From NCBI GenBank assembly GCA_001464055.1, contig LNET01000073.1, positions 78,950 through 142,949 of the forward strand: DNA of 64,000 bases, in the 5' to 3' direction. Both the position numbers and the translations under genes were made by a program. Shown in pieces: positions 43,224 to 52,215 of the stretch (its first letter is position 1; each line of letters opens with the position of its first letter). Origin of the DNA: Burkholderiales bacterium Ga0077543. Its GTDB lineage: Bacteria; Pseudomonadota; Gammaproteobacteria; Burkholderiales; Burkholderiaceae_C. The notes under the pieces are model-generated. The model made no database searches. It saw only the letters and a list, made by a program, of their open reading frames with translations, and was not told the DNA's origin.

Positions 43224-45566
43224 ATGTCTCATGTCGATCCCGTCCGCCGTACGCTTTTCCGATCTGCCGGCCGCCTGGCGGCGCTGGCCGCAGCCCTGGT
43301 GGTGGCCCTGCCTGCCCAGGCCCAGCAGTCGAATGGGAAGCTGGCCAGGGACCTGCAGATGGCGCTGTCAACGCCGCCGGCTTCGCTGAACGTGCCCTGG
43401 GCCAGGACCGTACAGGGCAGCATGCACATCAAGGTGTTGATCAATGCCAACAGCACCGATCCCGAGCTTGCAGCCCTGCGCCGCGAGATCCTGGCCCGCG
43501 GCGGATCGGTCTTCTACAACTATGCCTCGGTGCGGGCCTTGTCAGCCATGTTGCCGGCCAGTGCGCTGAATGCACTGGCTGCGCGCAGCGACGTGGTGGC
43601 CATCATTCCGAACCGCAGCACGCGCCGCCAGGCCAGCCTGTTGCAGGCCACTACCGGCGCGCAGTCGGTATTGCCGGCGCTGCAGGGCGGTACGGCGACC
43701 CTGGGTGTGGACGGCCGCGGCGTCGCGATCGCCGTGCTCGACTCGGGCATCGACTTCCGCCACCAGAACCTGCTCGACGCCAGCGGCCGGACCCGGGTGG
43801 CCGGGGTCGTCGACTTCGTCGCGACGGGACGTGGTGCAGCCGGCCAGGGCTGGGCCAAGGGGCTCGACTACAGCGTGTCGATGAAGGCCACGCTGGACGG
43901 CAGCAAGTACAAGCATGGCGACAAGAAGATCGCGCCCTCGGCCAGCGTGCCCGACCCCTATGGCCACGGCACGCACGTGGCGGCGGTGGCCGCCGGTGCC
44001 GGCAACTACCAGCAGCCGCGCAGCGGTGGCATCGCCCCCGGGGCCCTGCTCTACGACGTGCGCGTGCTCGACGAGCGCGGCATCGGCAACCTGGCCGACG
44101 TGCTGGCCGGCATCGACTGGGTCATCCAGCGTTCGCGCATCAGCAACATCCGGGTCATGAACCTGAGCGTGGGGGCGCAGTCGACCGACTCGTTCGTCAT
44201 CGACCCGCTGGCCCGGGCCGCCCGCAGCGCCACGGCTGCGGGCATCGTCGTCGTCACCTCGGCCGGCAACGCCGGCAAGGATGCCGCCGGCCGCATGGTC
44301 TACGGGTCCGTCTCGTCGCCCGGCCACGACCCCAGCGTCATCACGGTGGGTGCCAGCAACCCCCGCGCCACGGTCGGTCGCGGCGACGACAGCGTCGCCG
44401 GTTTCAGTTCACGCGGTCCCACCCGGGGCGGCCTGGTCTTTGCCAGCGGCCGGCGCTGGGCCGACAACCTCATCAAGCCCGACCTGGTGGCCCCGGGCAA
44501 CCGCATCGTCGCCGCGCTCGGTGCCGAGCGGTTCGGCAACCCGCCGCGCTGGAACTTCCTGGCCAGCAACTACCCTCAGCTGACCCAGGTGCCGGGCGCC
44601 AGCCAAGCGTCGCGCCGCACGCTGATGGAAATGAGCGGCACCTCCATGGCCGCACCCGCCGTGGCCGGTGCCGCCGCGCTGATGCTGCAGGCCAACCCGG
44701 GGCTGACGCCGCCGCTGGTGAAGGCCATCCTGCAATACACGGCACTGCCGCTGGCGCAGGGCGGCCTGCTCGAGCAGGGCACGGGGCAGCTCAACGTCGA
44801 GGGTGCGGTGCGGCTGGCCCAGGCGCTGCGCACCGATCTTGCCGCCGCTCTGGCAGCGGGCACCCTGAAGGCCGGCGACAACATGGTCGCGGCAGGCCGC
44901 AGCCTGCCCGCGCCCATGTCCAGCCTGGCGGGCCAGCAGCTGCCCTGGGGCCAGCTGGTGTTTGCCGGCGGCACGCATCTGGTGGGTGGCGACGCGCTGT
45001 TCAGGCAGTGGCAACCGATCTACGACCCGCAACTGGTCTGGGCGCGCCAGCTGGTGCTGCGCAGCACGGTCACCTGGCTCAACGCGGCCGGCGTGGCGCC
45101 CCGTACTGTGCCCCGCGCCATCGTCGAGACCAACGCGTCGCGGCAGGCGCTGCTGACGCCCGGCGTGCGTTTGCTCGACAGCCTGGGAAGCAGCAGCGAC
45201 GGCGGTGCCCGAGCCTTGCTGACGCCAGTACCGGCCCTGGCAGCCGCTGCTGCCGCTGGCCAGGGTGGCGCCATGCGCCAGGGCTTCAGTGGCGGCATGG
45301 GCAGCTTGCAGGGCGAAGGCTTCCTGCTGAGCGAAGGTTTCCTGTTGAGCGAGGGTTTCCTGCTGAGCGAGGGCTTTCTGCTCAGCGAAGGTTTCCTGCT
45401 GAGCGAAGGTTTCCTGTTGAGTGAGGGTTTCCTGCTGAGCGAAGGCTTCCTGCTCAGTGAAGGTTTCCTGCTGAGCGAAGGTTTCCTGCTCAGCGAGGGG
45501 CTGCTGTCGAGCGAGACGGTCATCGACCCCGCGACCACCCAGGATCCGGCACTTCTGGGGGAGTAG
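43224..45566 (+). CDS. Subtilisin-like serine protease with C-terminal EGFLLS repeats
   Basis: 780 aa S8 peptidase. Signal peptide ends PAQAQ; a propeptide-like region covers about 35-145. The triad is complete: Asp173 (AVLDSGID), His248 (YGHGTH), Ser474 (MSGTSMAAP), with oxyanion Asn in TSAGNAG. After the catalytic domain, a ~200-residue linker leads to ten exact EGFLLS hexapeptides plus a degenerate EGLLSS, ending at ETVIDPATTQDPALLGE. The tract alternates acidic/Gly and hydrophobic residues. No sorting or autotransporter signal is visible. The gene is inverted relative to leuS and exbD blocks. ATG 43224 chosen over 43167 because it directly leads into the signal peptide. Confidence 0.92.
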   Translation: MSHVDPVRRTLFRSAGRLAALAAALVVALPAQAQQSNGKLARDLQMALSTPPASLNVPWARTVQGSMHIKVLINANSTDPELAALRREILARGGSVFYNYASVRALSAMLPASALNALAARSDVVAIIPNRSTRRQASLLQATTGAQSVLPALQGGTATLGVDGRGVAIAVLDSGIDFRHQNLLDASGRTRVAGVVDFVATGRGAAGQGWAKGLDYSVSMKATLDGSKYKHGDKKIAPSASVPDPYGHGTHVAAVAAGAGNYQQPRSGGIAPGALLYDVRVLDERGIGNLADVLAGIDWVIQRSRISNIRVMNLSVGAQSTDSFVIDPLARAARSATAAGIVVVTSAGNAGKDAAGRMVYGSVSSPGHDPSVITVGASNPRATVGRGDDSVAGFSSRGPTRGGLVFASGRRWADNLIKPDLVAPGNRIVAALGAERFGNPPRWNFLASNYPQLTQVPGASQASRRTLMEMSGTSMAAPAVAGAAALMLQANPGLTPPLVKAILQYTALPLAQGGLLEQGTGQLNVEGAVRLAQALRTDLAAALAAGTLKAGDNMVAAGRSLPAPMSSLAGQQLPWGQLVFAGGTHLVGGDALFRQWQPIYDPQLVWARQLVLRSTVTWLNAAGVAPRTVPRAIVETNASRQALLTPGVRLLDSLGSSSDGGARALLTPVPALAAAAAAGQGGAMRQGFSGGMGSLQGEGFLLSEGFLLSEGFLLSEGFLLSEGFLLSEGFLLSEGFLLSEGFLLSEGFLLSEGFLLSEGLLSSETVIDPATTQDPALLGE
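45315..45512 (+). repeat. Eleven-unit 18-bp tandem repeat (EGFLLS)
   Basis: Ten 18-bp units code exactly EGFLLS and an eleventh codes EGLLSS. Synonymous changes (gaa/gag, ggt/ggc, ctg/ctc/ttg, agc/agt) differ between units while the peptide stays fixed, so selection keeps the amino acids. The array is in the subtilase reading frame. Confidence 0.97.
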
Positions 45567-45610
45567 GCCTCTTCTTCGTGAAACATCTGCTTGCAGGCGC
45601 AAGCGGTCGC

Positions 45611-45636
45611 TCAAGTTACACGTCAAGGCGTCGAAT
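45611..45636 (+). promoter_or_regulatory. Candidate sigma-28 promoter for the GGDEF-EAL gene
   Basis: TCAAGTT (45611-45617) is an exact flagellar sigma-28 -35 box. After 12 nt comes GTCGAAT (45630-45636), a partial match to the -10 GCCGATA. The start codon is 37 bp further. The spacing is right but the -10 is weak. Confidence 0.35.
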
Positions 45637-45672
45637 TCACGCGGAGTACTCGTCTCCGAATCCATCGTCTTC

Positions 45673-48201
45673 ATGCCCCCGCCACCGCTGCCCCAGCCTC
45701 AAGCCCCGTCAGGCTGGCGCGGCTTCCGTGCCCGGCATCTTTTCGACTACCCGCAGCCGGCCCTGCTGGCATGGCTGGGCATCAGCCTGGCGGGCGGCGC
45801 GGCGCTGATCTGGAGCCTGGGGCAGGTGCTGGTGCTGCCACTGGCCAGCGCCTGGCCGGTGGTGGCGGCCCTGGCGCTGGTGGTGGTGGCATCGCACCTG
45901 ACGCTGAAGCTGCCGCGCACGAATTTCTCGATCGGCATCGCCGACGTCTTCAGTTACCTGTCGCTGGCCACGCTGGGACCGGCCGTGGCCGTGCTGGCGG
46001 TGGGCATCGAAGGGTTCCTGGGCACACGCAAGACCTCCAGGCGGCTGAGCAGCTGGATCAGCAGCCCGGCCGCGGGCATGGCGTCGATGGCGCTGGCGGG
46101 GCTGGTCTTCGAGCGCCTGAAGGCACTGGCCGTCGAGGGCGGTGCGACGCCCGAGGCGGCGGCTTTCGGGAGCCTGTTCGTGGCCGCGATGCTGAGCTAC
46201 GGCCTGCCGATGCTGATGCTCATCGGCATGATGGCGCTCAAGCGTGGCGAGCGCATCGACCTGTTGCGCGACCCCTTGTCCTGGATCGTGCAGGCGCCGT
46301 GGATGCTGGCCGTGGCGTTGGGCTCGGCCTTCGTGGCCGGCATGGTGCACTTGAACGCCGTGCGCTTCGGCGCTGGTGTGATCGGCGTGTCGGTGGCACT
46401 GGTGCTGGGGCTGGCCTGGCTTCTGCGCGTCAGCCTGCAGCGCCAGGAAGCCGAGCGGGAAGCGCAGGAAGCCCTGGTCAGCGCCGCCCAGCGCGAGGCC
46501 GAACAGAGCCAGCAGCGCTTCACCGCGGCCTTCACGCATGCCGCCATCGGCATGGCCATCGTGCGCAGCAGCGGCACCATCGTCCAGGCCAATCAGGCGC
46601 TGTGCGGGCTGATCGGACGCAGTCTGCAGGGGCTGGTCGGACAGCCCTTCACCAGTCTTCTGTTCGACGGCGACGTGGCCCTGCTGGCCAGGCACGCGCA
46701 CCAGGCGCATGGGCAGGCCGAGAGCAGCTTCTCGATGGAGCTGCGGGTGGCCCATGCCAGCGGCCGCGAACTGTGGGTGGTGTTGCACTGCAGCCCGCAC
46801 ATCGACCTGGGCGGCGAGGCCGACTGCCTCATCTACCAGCTGCACGACATCACTTCACGCCACCTGGCCGAAGCGCGCTTGCAGCACATCGCCTTTCATG
46901 ACGGATTGACCGACCTGGCCAACCGCAATTGCTTCAATGAACGCCTGGAGGTGGCGGTCGAAAGCAGCCGCCTCGACGCCGGCCGGCGTTTTGCGGTGCT
47001 GTTCCTGGACCTGGACCGCTTCAAGATGGTCAACGACAGCCTGGGCCACCTGGCCGGCAACGAGCTGCTGAAAGAAGTGGCAGTGCGCCTGCGCGCCTGT
47101 GTGCGCCCGCGCGACCTGGTGGCGCGGCTGGGAGGCGATGAGTTCGCCGTGCTGCTGGAAGAGATCGGCGACGCCGAAGCCGGCCTGCAGCTGGCGCGCC
47201 GCGTGCTGGACACATTGACCCAGCCGATGCTGATCAACGGCACCGAGGTGGTTCCTGGTGCCAGCATCGGCATCACCTTCAGCGACCTGGGCTATCGCAC
47301 CGTCGACGAGGTGCTGCGCGACGCCGACCTGGCCATGTACGAGGCCAAGGCCGGTGGCCGCGGCCGCGTCGCCTTGTTCGACATCAGCATGCTCGAGAAG
47401 GTGGCCGAGAAGCTGGCGCTGGAAGCCGACCTGCGCCATGCCATCGGCGAAGGCCAGCTGAGCGTGCACTTCCAGCCCATCTACCGGCTGGAACCGTTCC
47501 GGCTGCATGGCTTCGAAGCGCTTGCGCGCTGGTCACACCCCTCGCGCGGGCCGATCAATCCGGCGGTCTTCATCGGCCTGGCCGAGGAGTCCGGGCACAT
47601 CGAGGCGCTGACCGACTGGATGATCGACCACGCGCTGGCGCAGCTGGCGCCCTGGCGTGGGCTGCCGGGTTGCGAAAGCCTGGGCCTGCACGTGAACATC
47701 TCGGGCCGCGACCTGGCGCGTGCCGACCTGGCCGGCAAGGTGCAGCAGGCGCTGCTCCGGCACGAGGTGCCGGCTCGGGCGCTGACGCTCGAGATCACCG
47801 AGACGACGCTTATGGGACGCCTGGACGTGGCGCTGCAGACCATGGGCGCCCTGCGCGAACTGGGCGTGGGCTTCTCGATCGACGACTTCGGCACGGGCTA
47901 TTCGTCCCTGGCCTATCTGGGCACCTTGCCCATCGAGAGCCTGAAGATCGACCGCAGCTTCGTGATGAGCCTGCATCAGTCTGCGCAAAGCGTGGAAATC
48001 GTGCGTGCGGTGCTGAACCTGGGGCAGAGCCTGGGTCGCACCGTCATTGCCGAGGGTGTCGAGACACCGGAGCAACTGGCCACCCTGCGCGAACTGGGGG
48101 TGCCCTTCGGCCAGGGCTACCTGCTCAGCCGCCCGCTGCCGGCCGAGCAGGCGCGGGCACTGCTGTCGCTGGCGACCCAGGCGACGCAGGCACCTGCGTG
48201 A
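45673..48201 (+). CDS. Membrane PAS-GGDEF-EAL c-di-GMP enzyme
   Basis: 842 aa. N-terminal ~250 residues form about seven membrane helices (MASE-like sensor). A PAS domain follows (RFTAAFTHAAIGMAIVRSSG). The GGDEF domain has an intact active site ARLGGDEFAVLL and inhibitory I-site RPRD five residues before it. The EAL domain has FEALARW, NISGRDL, EITET and DDFGTGYSSL, so both synthesis and hydrolysis of c-di-GMP look possible. The last 77 bp overlap the exbD 3' end on the other strand. Confidence 0.95.
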   Translation: MPPPPLPQPQAPSGWRGFRARHLFDYPQPALLAWLGISLAGGAALIWSLGQVLVLPLASAWPVVAALALVVVASHLTLKLPRTNFSIGIADVFSYLSLATLGPAVAVLAVGIEGFLGTRKTSRRLSSWISSPAAGMASMALAGLVFERLKALAVEGGATPEAAAFGSLFVAAMLSYGLPMLMLIGMMALKRGERIDLLRDPLSWIVQAPWMLAVALGSAFVAGMVHLNAVRFGAGVIGVSVALVLGLAWLLRVSLQRQEAEREAQEALVSAAQREAEQSQQRFTAAFTHAAIGMAIVRSSGTIVQANQALCGLIGRSLQGLVGQPFTSLLFDGDVALLARHAHQAHGQAESSFSMELRVAHASGRELWVVLHCSPHIDLGGEADCLIYQLHDITSRHLAEARLQHIAFHDGLTDLANRNCFNERLEVAVESSRLDAGRRFAVLFLDLDRFKMVNDSLGHLAGNELLKEVAVRLRACVRPRDLVARLGGDEFAVLLEEIGDAEAGLQLARRVLDTLTQPMLINGTEVVPGASIGITFSDLGYRTVDEVLRDADLAMYEAKAGGRGRVALFDISMLEKVAEKLALEADLRHAIGEGQLSVHFQPIYRLEPFRLHGFEALARWSHPSRGPINPAVFIGLAEESGHIEALTDWMIDHALAQLAPWRGLPGCESLGLHVNISGRDLARADLAGKVQQALLRHEVPARALTLEITETTLMGRLDVALQTMGALRELGVGFSIDDFGTGYSSLAYLGTLPIESLKIDRSFVMSLHQSAQSVEIVRAVLNLGQSLGRTVIAEGVETPEQLATLRELGVPFGQGYLLSRPLPAEQARALLSLATQATQAPA

Positions 48202-48610
48202 CCAGCCCCACCCGCGACAGGCCGGCCTGCTGCACCCAGCCGATGAGTTCGGCCACGCGTCCGTAGGGCACGCGGCTGTCGGCGCGCAACTGCACTTCGG
48301 TGGCCGGGTTGCGGCGCGCGGCGGTGCCGGCCAGGGCACTGATGCGTTCGCGTGCGGTGGTTTCGTCCAGCCGTTCTTCGCCAACATAGAGCCGGCCTTC
48401 GCTGTCGATGGCCAGATTCAGCGTCGCCGGGGCCTCGCTGCCACTGGTGCCTTCGGCCTGCGGCAGATCCAGCTTGAGCCCGCGCGCCATCAGAGGGGCG
48501 CTGATGATGAAGATCACCAGCAACACCAGCATGACGTCGATCAGCGGCGTCATGTTGATTTCGCTCATCGGCTTGGCGCCGGGGCGACGCTCGAGGCGGC
48601 CGAAGCCCAT
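48125..48610 (-). CDS. exbD: ExbD/TolR-family biopolymer transport protein
   Basis: 161 aa single-pass inner-membrane protein that with ExbB uses proton flow to energise outer-membrane processes. MSEINMTPLIDVMLVLLVIFII has the helix with the essential Asp (PLIDVML; string split here as two parts, MSEINMTP and LIDVMLVLLVIFII). The periplasmic domain follows and the C-terminus ends in a Pro/Ala-rich tail. The gene starts 18 bp after exbB; its 3' end overlaps the GGDEF-EAL gene. No tonB is near, so a TolR role is possible. Confidence 0.92.
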   Translation of the reverse strand: MGFGRLERRPGAKPMSEINMTPLIDVMLVLLVIFIISAPLMARGLKLDLPQAEGTSGSEAPATLNLAIDSEGRLYVGEERLDETTARERISALAGTAARRNPATEVQLRADSRVPYGRVAELIGWVQQAGLSRVGLVTQVPASPGSPATAVPAPARPAAGG

Positions 48611-48628
48611 CTCAGGCTTTGGCAGGCG

Positions 48629-49285
48629 TCATTTCGCCGCTGCCTCATCGAGACTGGTCTGCAGCAGATCCTGCGCGAAGCCTTCCAGTTCGGCTTCGCA
48701 GGCCGCCACTTTCTGGCCGAAGATGTTGTAGCCCAGCACCGCCGGCACCGCCACGGCAATGCCTGCGGCGGTCATGATGAGCGCTTCGCCGATGGGGCCC
48801 GAGACGCGGTCGATGCTCAGACCGCCGCCGTCGGAGATGCCCACCAGCGCCTGGAAAACGCCCCAGACCGTGCCGAACAGGCCGACGAAGGGCGCCGTGC
48901 TGCCCACCGAGGCCAGCACGACCTGACCGAACTGCAGATGCGCCAGGCCATGGTGCAGGGCGTCGCGCAGCCGGCGCGTCACCTGTGCCTGCAGGCGGCC
49001 CGCGGCTTCCAGCGTGCCCGTGGCCGGCGCTGCGGTGGTGGCGTCCAGCAGCCGCAGCAGGATCTGCTCCCGGTCCATGGCCGCCAGCCGGGCGCGGCCG
49101 TCGGCCCAGCTCGGGGCGTCCCAGAAGGCCGGGATGGCGCGTGCGATGTCGGCCTGCGCGCGGCGCAGCACCCAGGCCTTCCAGAAGATCAGCACCCAGG
49201 CGGAAACCGACATGGCCAACAGGACCAGGGCGACGGCGCGGCCGACGGTGTCGGTGGCGTTCCAGAAGGCTGACAGCCCGTTCAT
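48629..49285 (-). CDS. exbB: ExbB/TolQ/MotA-family proton channel protein
   Basis: 218 aa, three membrane helices. The family core is clear: LASVGSTAPFVGLFGTVWGV (20 residues), followed by IGEALIMTAAGIAVAVPAVLGYN, read as IGEALIMTAAG and IAVAVPAVLGYN, with the conserved Thr and Glu. It forms the pentameric stator around ExbD. Start ATG 49285 lies 7 bp after dapB, so it is in the bamE-dapB-exbB-exbD operon typical of Burkholderiales. Confidence 0.93.
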   Translation of the reverse strand: MNGLSAFWNATDTVGRAVALVLLAMSVSAWVLIFWKAWVLRRAQADIARAIPAFWDAPSWADGRARLAAMDREQILLRLLDATTAAPATGTLEAAGRLQAQVTRRLRDALHHGLAHLQFGQVVLASVGSTAPFVGLFGTVWGVFQALVGISDGGGLSIDRVSGPIGEALIMTAAGIAVAVPAVLGYNIFGQKVAACEAELEGFAQDLLQTSLDEAAAK

Positions 49286-49292
49286 GCGCGAA

Positions 49293-50102
49293 TCACGCCA
49301 GGCCCAGGACGTCGTTCATGCCGTACAGGCCCGTGGCCCCGGCCGGCAGCGCCGCCAGGAAGCGGGCGGCGCGCAGGCTGCCTTCGGCATAGTTGGCGCG
49401 GCTGCTGCTCCTGTGGCTGATCTCGATGCGCTCACCGGTACCGCAGAACATGACGGTGTGGTCGCCGACGATGTCGCCACCGCGCACCGTGGCAAAACCG
49501 ATCGCGCGCGGATTGCGTTCACCTGTGTGGCCATGGCGCGTGAAGACGCCGTCGTGTTCCAGGTCGACGCCGCGGGCGCGCGCCAGGACTTCGCCCATGG
49601 CCAACGCCGTGCCGCTGGGCGCGTCGACCTTGTGTCGGTGGTGGGCTTCGATCACCTCGACGTCGTAACCCGGGCCCAGGGTCAGCGCGGCCTGCTGCAG
49701 CAGCTGCAGCATGACGTTCACGCCGACGCTCATGTTCGGCGCGAACACCAGGGCCGTGGCCTGCGCCAGCGCCCCCAGCTCGGCCTTCTGCGCCGGGCTG
49801 AAGCCGGTGGTGCCGACGACCGCGCGCACGCCGAGTTCGCGGCACACCGCCAGGTGCGCCAGAGTGCCTTCGGGGCGGGTGAAGTCGATCAGTACGTCGG
49901 CGCCCAGCAGACCCGCATGGAGATCGGGCGTCAGCTTCACGCCGGTGTTGCGACCCAGGAAGCTGCCGGCATCCTGCCCCAGCGCCGGGCTGCCGGGCAA
50001 GTCGAGCACCCCGGCCAGCGTGCAGTCGGCGCTGTTCAGCACGGCTTCGACCAGCATCCTGCCCATGCGGCCGGAGCCGCCGGCCACGGCGATGCGGGGC
50101 AT
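49293..50102 (-). CDS. dapB: 4-hydroxy-tetrahydrodipicolinate reductase
   Basis: 269 aa enzyme of lysine and meso-diaminopimelate synthesis. N-terminal NAD(P) motif [20 protein letters not shown], and the catalytic [16 protein letters not shown] with paired His and Lys. Full family length. It starts 5 bp after bamE and is followed by exbB after 7 bp. Confidence 0.96.
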   Translation of the reverse strand: MPRIAVAGGSGRMGRMLVEAVLNSADCTLAGVLDLPGSPALGQDAGSFLGRNTGVKLTPDLHAGLLGADVLIDFTRPEGTLAHLAVCRELGVRAVVGTTGFSPAQKAELGALAQATALVFAPNMSVGVNVMLQLLQQAALTLGPGYDVEVIEAHHRHKVDAPSGTALAMGEVLARARGVDLEHDGVFTRHGHTGERNPRAIGFATVRGGDIVGDHTVMFCGTGERIEISHRSSSRANYAEGSLRAARFLAALPAGATGLYGMNDVLGLA

Positions 50103-50107
50103 GGTGT

Positions 50108-50650
50108 TCAGGACGCTTCCAGGGGTGGGTAGCTGCGCACCGGACCCTCGGGCTCGGTCACCGGTGCGGGTGGGCGTGGCGGGATCGGCAGCGCCTTGCG
50201 CTCGTCTTCGCTCAGTTCGAGCTTGGGCGCACGCACGTCCTTGAAGCGGCTGATCGACGCCACGAACTCGCGCTCGGAAGGCAGGTCGCCGGCTTCGATG
50301 GCCTTCACCACGTCGCCGTCGAAGGTGACGACGACGCTGCGGCGCTGCAGGGCCGTATTCGGCCGGCGCAGCGTGAAGAGATAGTCCCAGCGCTGGGCAT
50401 GGAACGGGTCGGTGAGCAGCGGCGTGCCGAGGATGTCGCGCACCTGCAGGCGCGACATGCCCGGCTTGATGAGCTCGGCCTGTTCCTTGGTGATGGCGTT
50501 GCCCTGCACGATGTCGATGCGGTACGGTGTGATCAGGCCGAACAGGCTGTCGGTGCGCTGCAATGATTCGCAGCCGCTCATGGCCCCGGACAGGGCCAGG
50601 CCGGCGAGCAGGGCGCCGAGGCAGCGCCGGGAAAGGAGATTGCGCAGCAT
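50108..50650 (-). CDS. bamE: Outer membrane assembly lipoprotein BamE
   Basis: 180 aa. Lipobox LSGAMSGC, then [24 protein letters not shown] (read [10 protein letters not shown] and [14 protein letters not shown]), the SmpA/OmlA signature, and [20 protein letters not shown]. BamE stabilises the BAM complex that inserts barrels such as LptD. The C-terminal Pro-rich tail is longer than in E. coli, as usual in this order. Divergent from fur, a conserved arrangement. First gene of a four-gene operon. Confidence 0.95.
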   Translation of the reverse strand: MLRNLLSRRCLGALLAGLALSGAMSGCESLQRTDSLFGLITPYRIDIVQGNAITKEQAELIKPGMSRLQVRDILGTPLLTDPFHAQRWDYLFTLRRPNTALQRRSVVVTFDGDVVKAIEAGDLPSEREFVASISRFKDVRAPKLELSEDERKALPIPPRPPAPVTEPEGPVRSYPPLEAS

Positions 50651-50743
50651 GGGCAGGGTGTGACGTGGCTTAGCGGCTCGCTATGATCGTTTCATTTTAG
50701 CGGCGCACCGCCGACCCGCCGTGCAGGCATGAAGGAGAGGGCC
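50651..50743. promoter_or_regulatory. bamE/fur divergent promoter region
   Basis: The 93-bp gap holds both promoters. TATGAT at 50682-50687 is a good plus-strand -10 for fur, with TGACGT (50661-50666) as a poor -35 at 15 bp. The AT-rich ATGATCGTTTCATTTTAG segment around it may include a Fur-like site, though I see no full 19-bp Fur box. AAGGAGAGG at 50732-50740 is the fur ribosome site. Confidence 0.4.
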
Positions 50744-51181
50744 GTGCCCACCAACAACCACGCTGACGACCTGAAGAGCAGCGGCCTGAAGGCCACCCTG
50801 CCGCGCATCAAGATCCTCGAAGTCTTCCAGAGCTCCCAACGCCGCCACATGACGGCAGAGGACGTGTTCAAGGCCCTGCTCGGCGAAGGTGCCGACATCG
50901 GGCTGGCCACGGTTTACCGGGTACTGATGCAGTTCGAACAGGCGGGGCTGCTGACACGCAGCAACTTCGAATCGGGCAAGGCCGTCTTCGAACTCAACGA
51001 AGGCCAGCACCACGACCATCTGGTGTGCATGACCTGCGGCCGCGTCGAGGAATTCTTCGACCCAGAGATCGAACTGCGGCAGCGCACCATCGCCGAGACT
51101 CGCGGCTTCGACTTGCAGGAGCACTCGCTCGCGCTCTATGCCCGTTGCACCAAACCGAAGTGCGAGTACCGCAACAAGTGA
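50744..51181 (+). CDS. fur: Ferric uptake regulator Fur
   Basis: 145 aa metalloregulator that represses iron-uptake genes with Fe2+. The GTG at 50744 is preferred to ATG 50729 because AAGGAGAGG sits just before it and it gives the usual length. Winged helix: [27 protein letters not shown] and [18 protein letters not shown]. Metal sites: [16 protein letters not shown], with Cys pairs CMTC and CTKPKC. The stop overlaps the next gene in GTGA. Confidence 0.96.
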   Translation: MPTNNHADDLKSSGLKATLPRIKILEVFQSSQRRHMTAEDVFKALLGEGADIGLATVYRVLMQFEQAGLLTRSNFESGKAVFELNEGQHHDHLVCMTCGRVEEFFDPEIELRQRTIAETRGFDLQEHSLALYARCTKPKCEYRNK

Positions 51182-52215
51182 AGCTGCAGGCCTTGCGTGT
51201 GGGGGTCGTGGGCACCGGCCTGATCGCTGGTTTGACGACCAGGGCCATGGCCGCCTCGAAAGGCTGTGTGCCGGTGGCGGTGTCTTCACGCCGCCGTACC
51301 CAGGCCCTGGCCTTTGCCGCGCAGCATGGGCTAGACGCGGCTTACGACGACTGGCAGGCCATGATCGCGGCCACCGACATCGACGCCATCTATGTGGCGA
51401 CGCCCACCGCGGCGCGCGAGCCGGTCGCGCTGATGGCCGCGCGCCAAGGCAAGCATGTCCTGGCGGAAAAACCCTTCGCCAGCCTGGCGTCGCTGCGTGC
51501 CATTGTCCAGGCTTGCGCCGACCGAGGCACGGCGTTCCTGGATGGCACGCACTTCGTCCATCACCCGCGCACGGCCTTGCTGAAGGCCAGCCTGGGCCAG
51601 CGCATCGGCCGCGTGCAGGCGCTGCGCTGCGGCTTCTTCTTTCCCACTGGCGACCGCAGCAACATGCGTCACGACACGGCGCAGGAACCCATGGGCGCCA
51701 TCGGCGACATGGGCTGGTACGCGATGCGTGCTGTGGCTGAGTTCGCAGCGCCTGATGCCACCCTGCTGCACAGCAGCGGCGTGCTGCAGCGTGACGCGCA
51801 AAGTGGCGCGGTGGTGCGTGGCGCCGGCCTGATGCACTTCGAAGGCGGCGTCACCGCAACCTGGGACGTGGGCTACAACGCCGAGGCCTGCACCCAGGAC
51901 CTGCAGCTGTTGGGCGAGCAAGGTGTCGTCACGCTCGACGACTTCGTGCTCGACTGGGCCCAGGGCTACATGCTGCCGCGGCCGGGCTTCGTCGCCGGCT
52001 TCCGCCAGCACTGCGGCATCGCCAACCCGGACGGCCACGAATGGGTCGCGGTGCCTTCGGCGCAGCCAGCCAATGTGTGCATGGTCGAACACTTTGCCGC
52101 CCTGGCGCGTGACCCTCTGGGGCCGGCCGCCCGCGCCAGCGTGGCCGCAAGCCTGCGCACGCAGTCGCTGCTGGACATGGTCTGGGCCAGCCTGCAGCCG
52201 GCCCGACAGCGATGA
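51178..52215 (+). CDS. Gfo/Idh/MocA-family oxidoreductase
   Basis: 345 aa from GTG 51178, 4-nt overlap with fur. Rossmann start [14 protein letters not shown], then the family motif HVLAEKPFA whose Lys contacts substrate and nicotinamide, and IGDMGWYAM with an Asp in the second catalytic area. These enzymes oxidise or reduce sugars and related carbonyls. Translationally coupled to fur and to the cupin gene, which is an unusual tail for fur. Substrate unknown. Confidence 0.88.
   Translation: MKLQALRVGVVGTGLIAGLTTRAMAASKGCVPVAVSSRRRTQALAFAAQHGLDAAYDDWQAMIAATDIDAIYVATPTAAREPVALMAARQGKHVLAEKPFASLASLRAIVQACADRGTAFLDGTHFVHHPRTALLKASLGQRIGRVQALRCGFFFPTGDRSNMRHDTAQEPMGAIGDMGWYAMRAVAEFAAPDATLLHSSGVLQRDAQSGAVVRGAGLMHFEGGVTATWDVGYNAEACTQDLQLLGEQGVVTLDDFVLDWAQGYMLPRPGFVAGFRQHCGIANPDGHEWVAVPSAQPANVCMVEHFAALARDPLGPAARASVAASLRTQSLLDMVWASLQPARQR

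Noticed and set aside
41183..45424. A 1413-codon plus-strand open frame across leuS and the subtilase
   Set aside because: It is antisense to leuS and then in a wrong frame of the subtilase. High GC removes stop codons; the product has no family motif and both overlapped genes are certain.
44409..45674. Minus-strand frame with a Gln/Glu repeat opposite the EGFLLS tract
   Set aside because: The repeat is the reverse reading of the EGFLLS units; codon variation follows synonymous positions of the plus strand.
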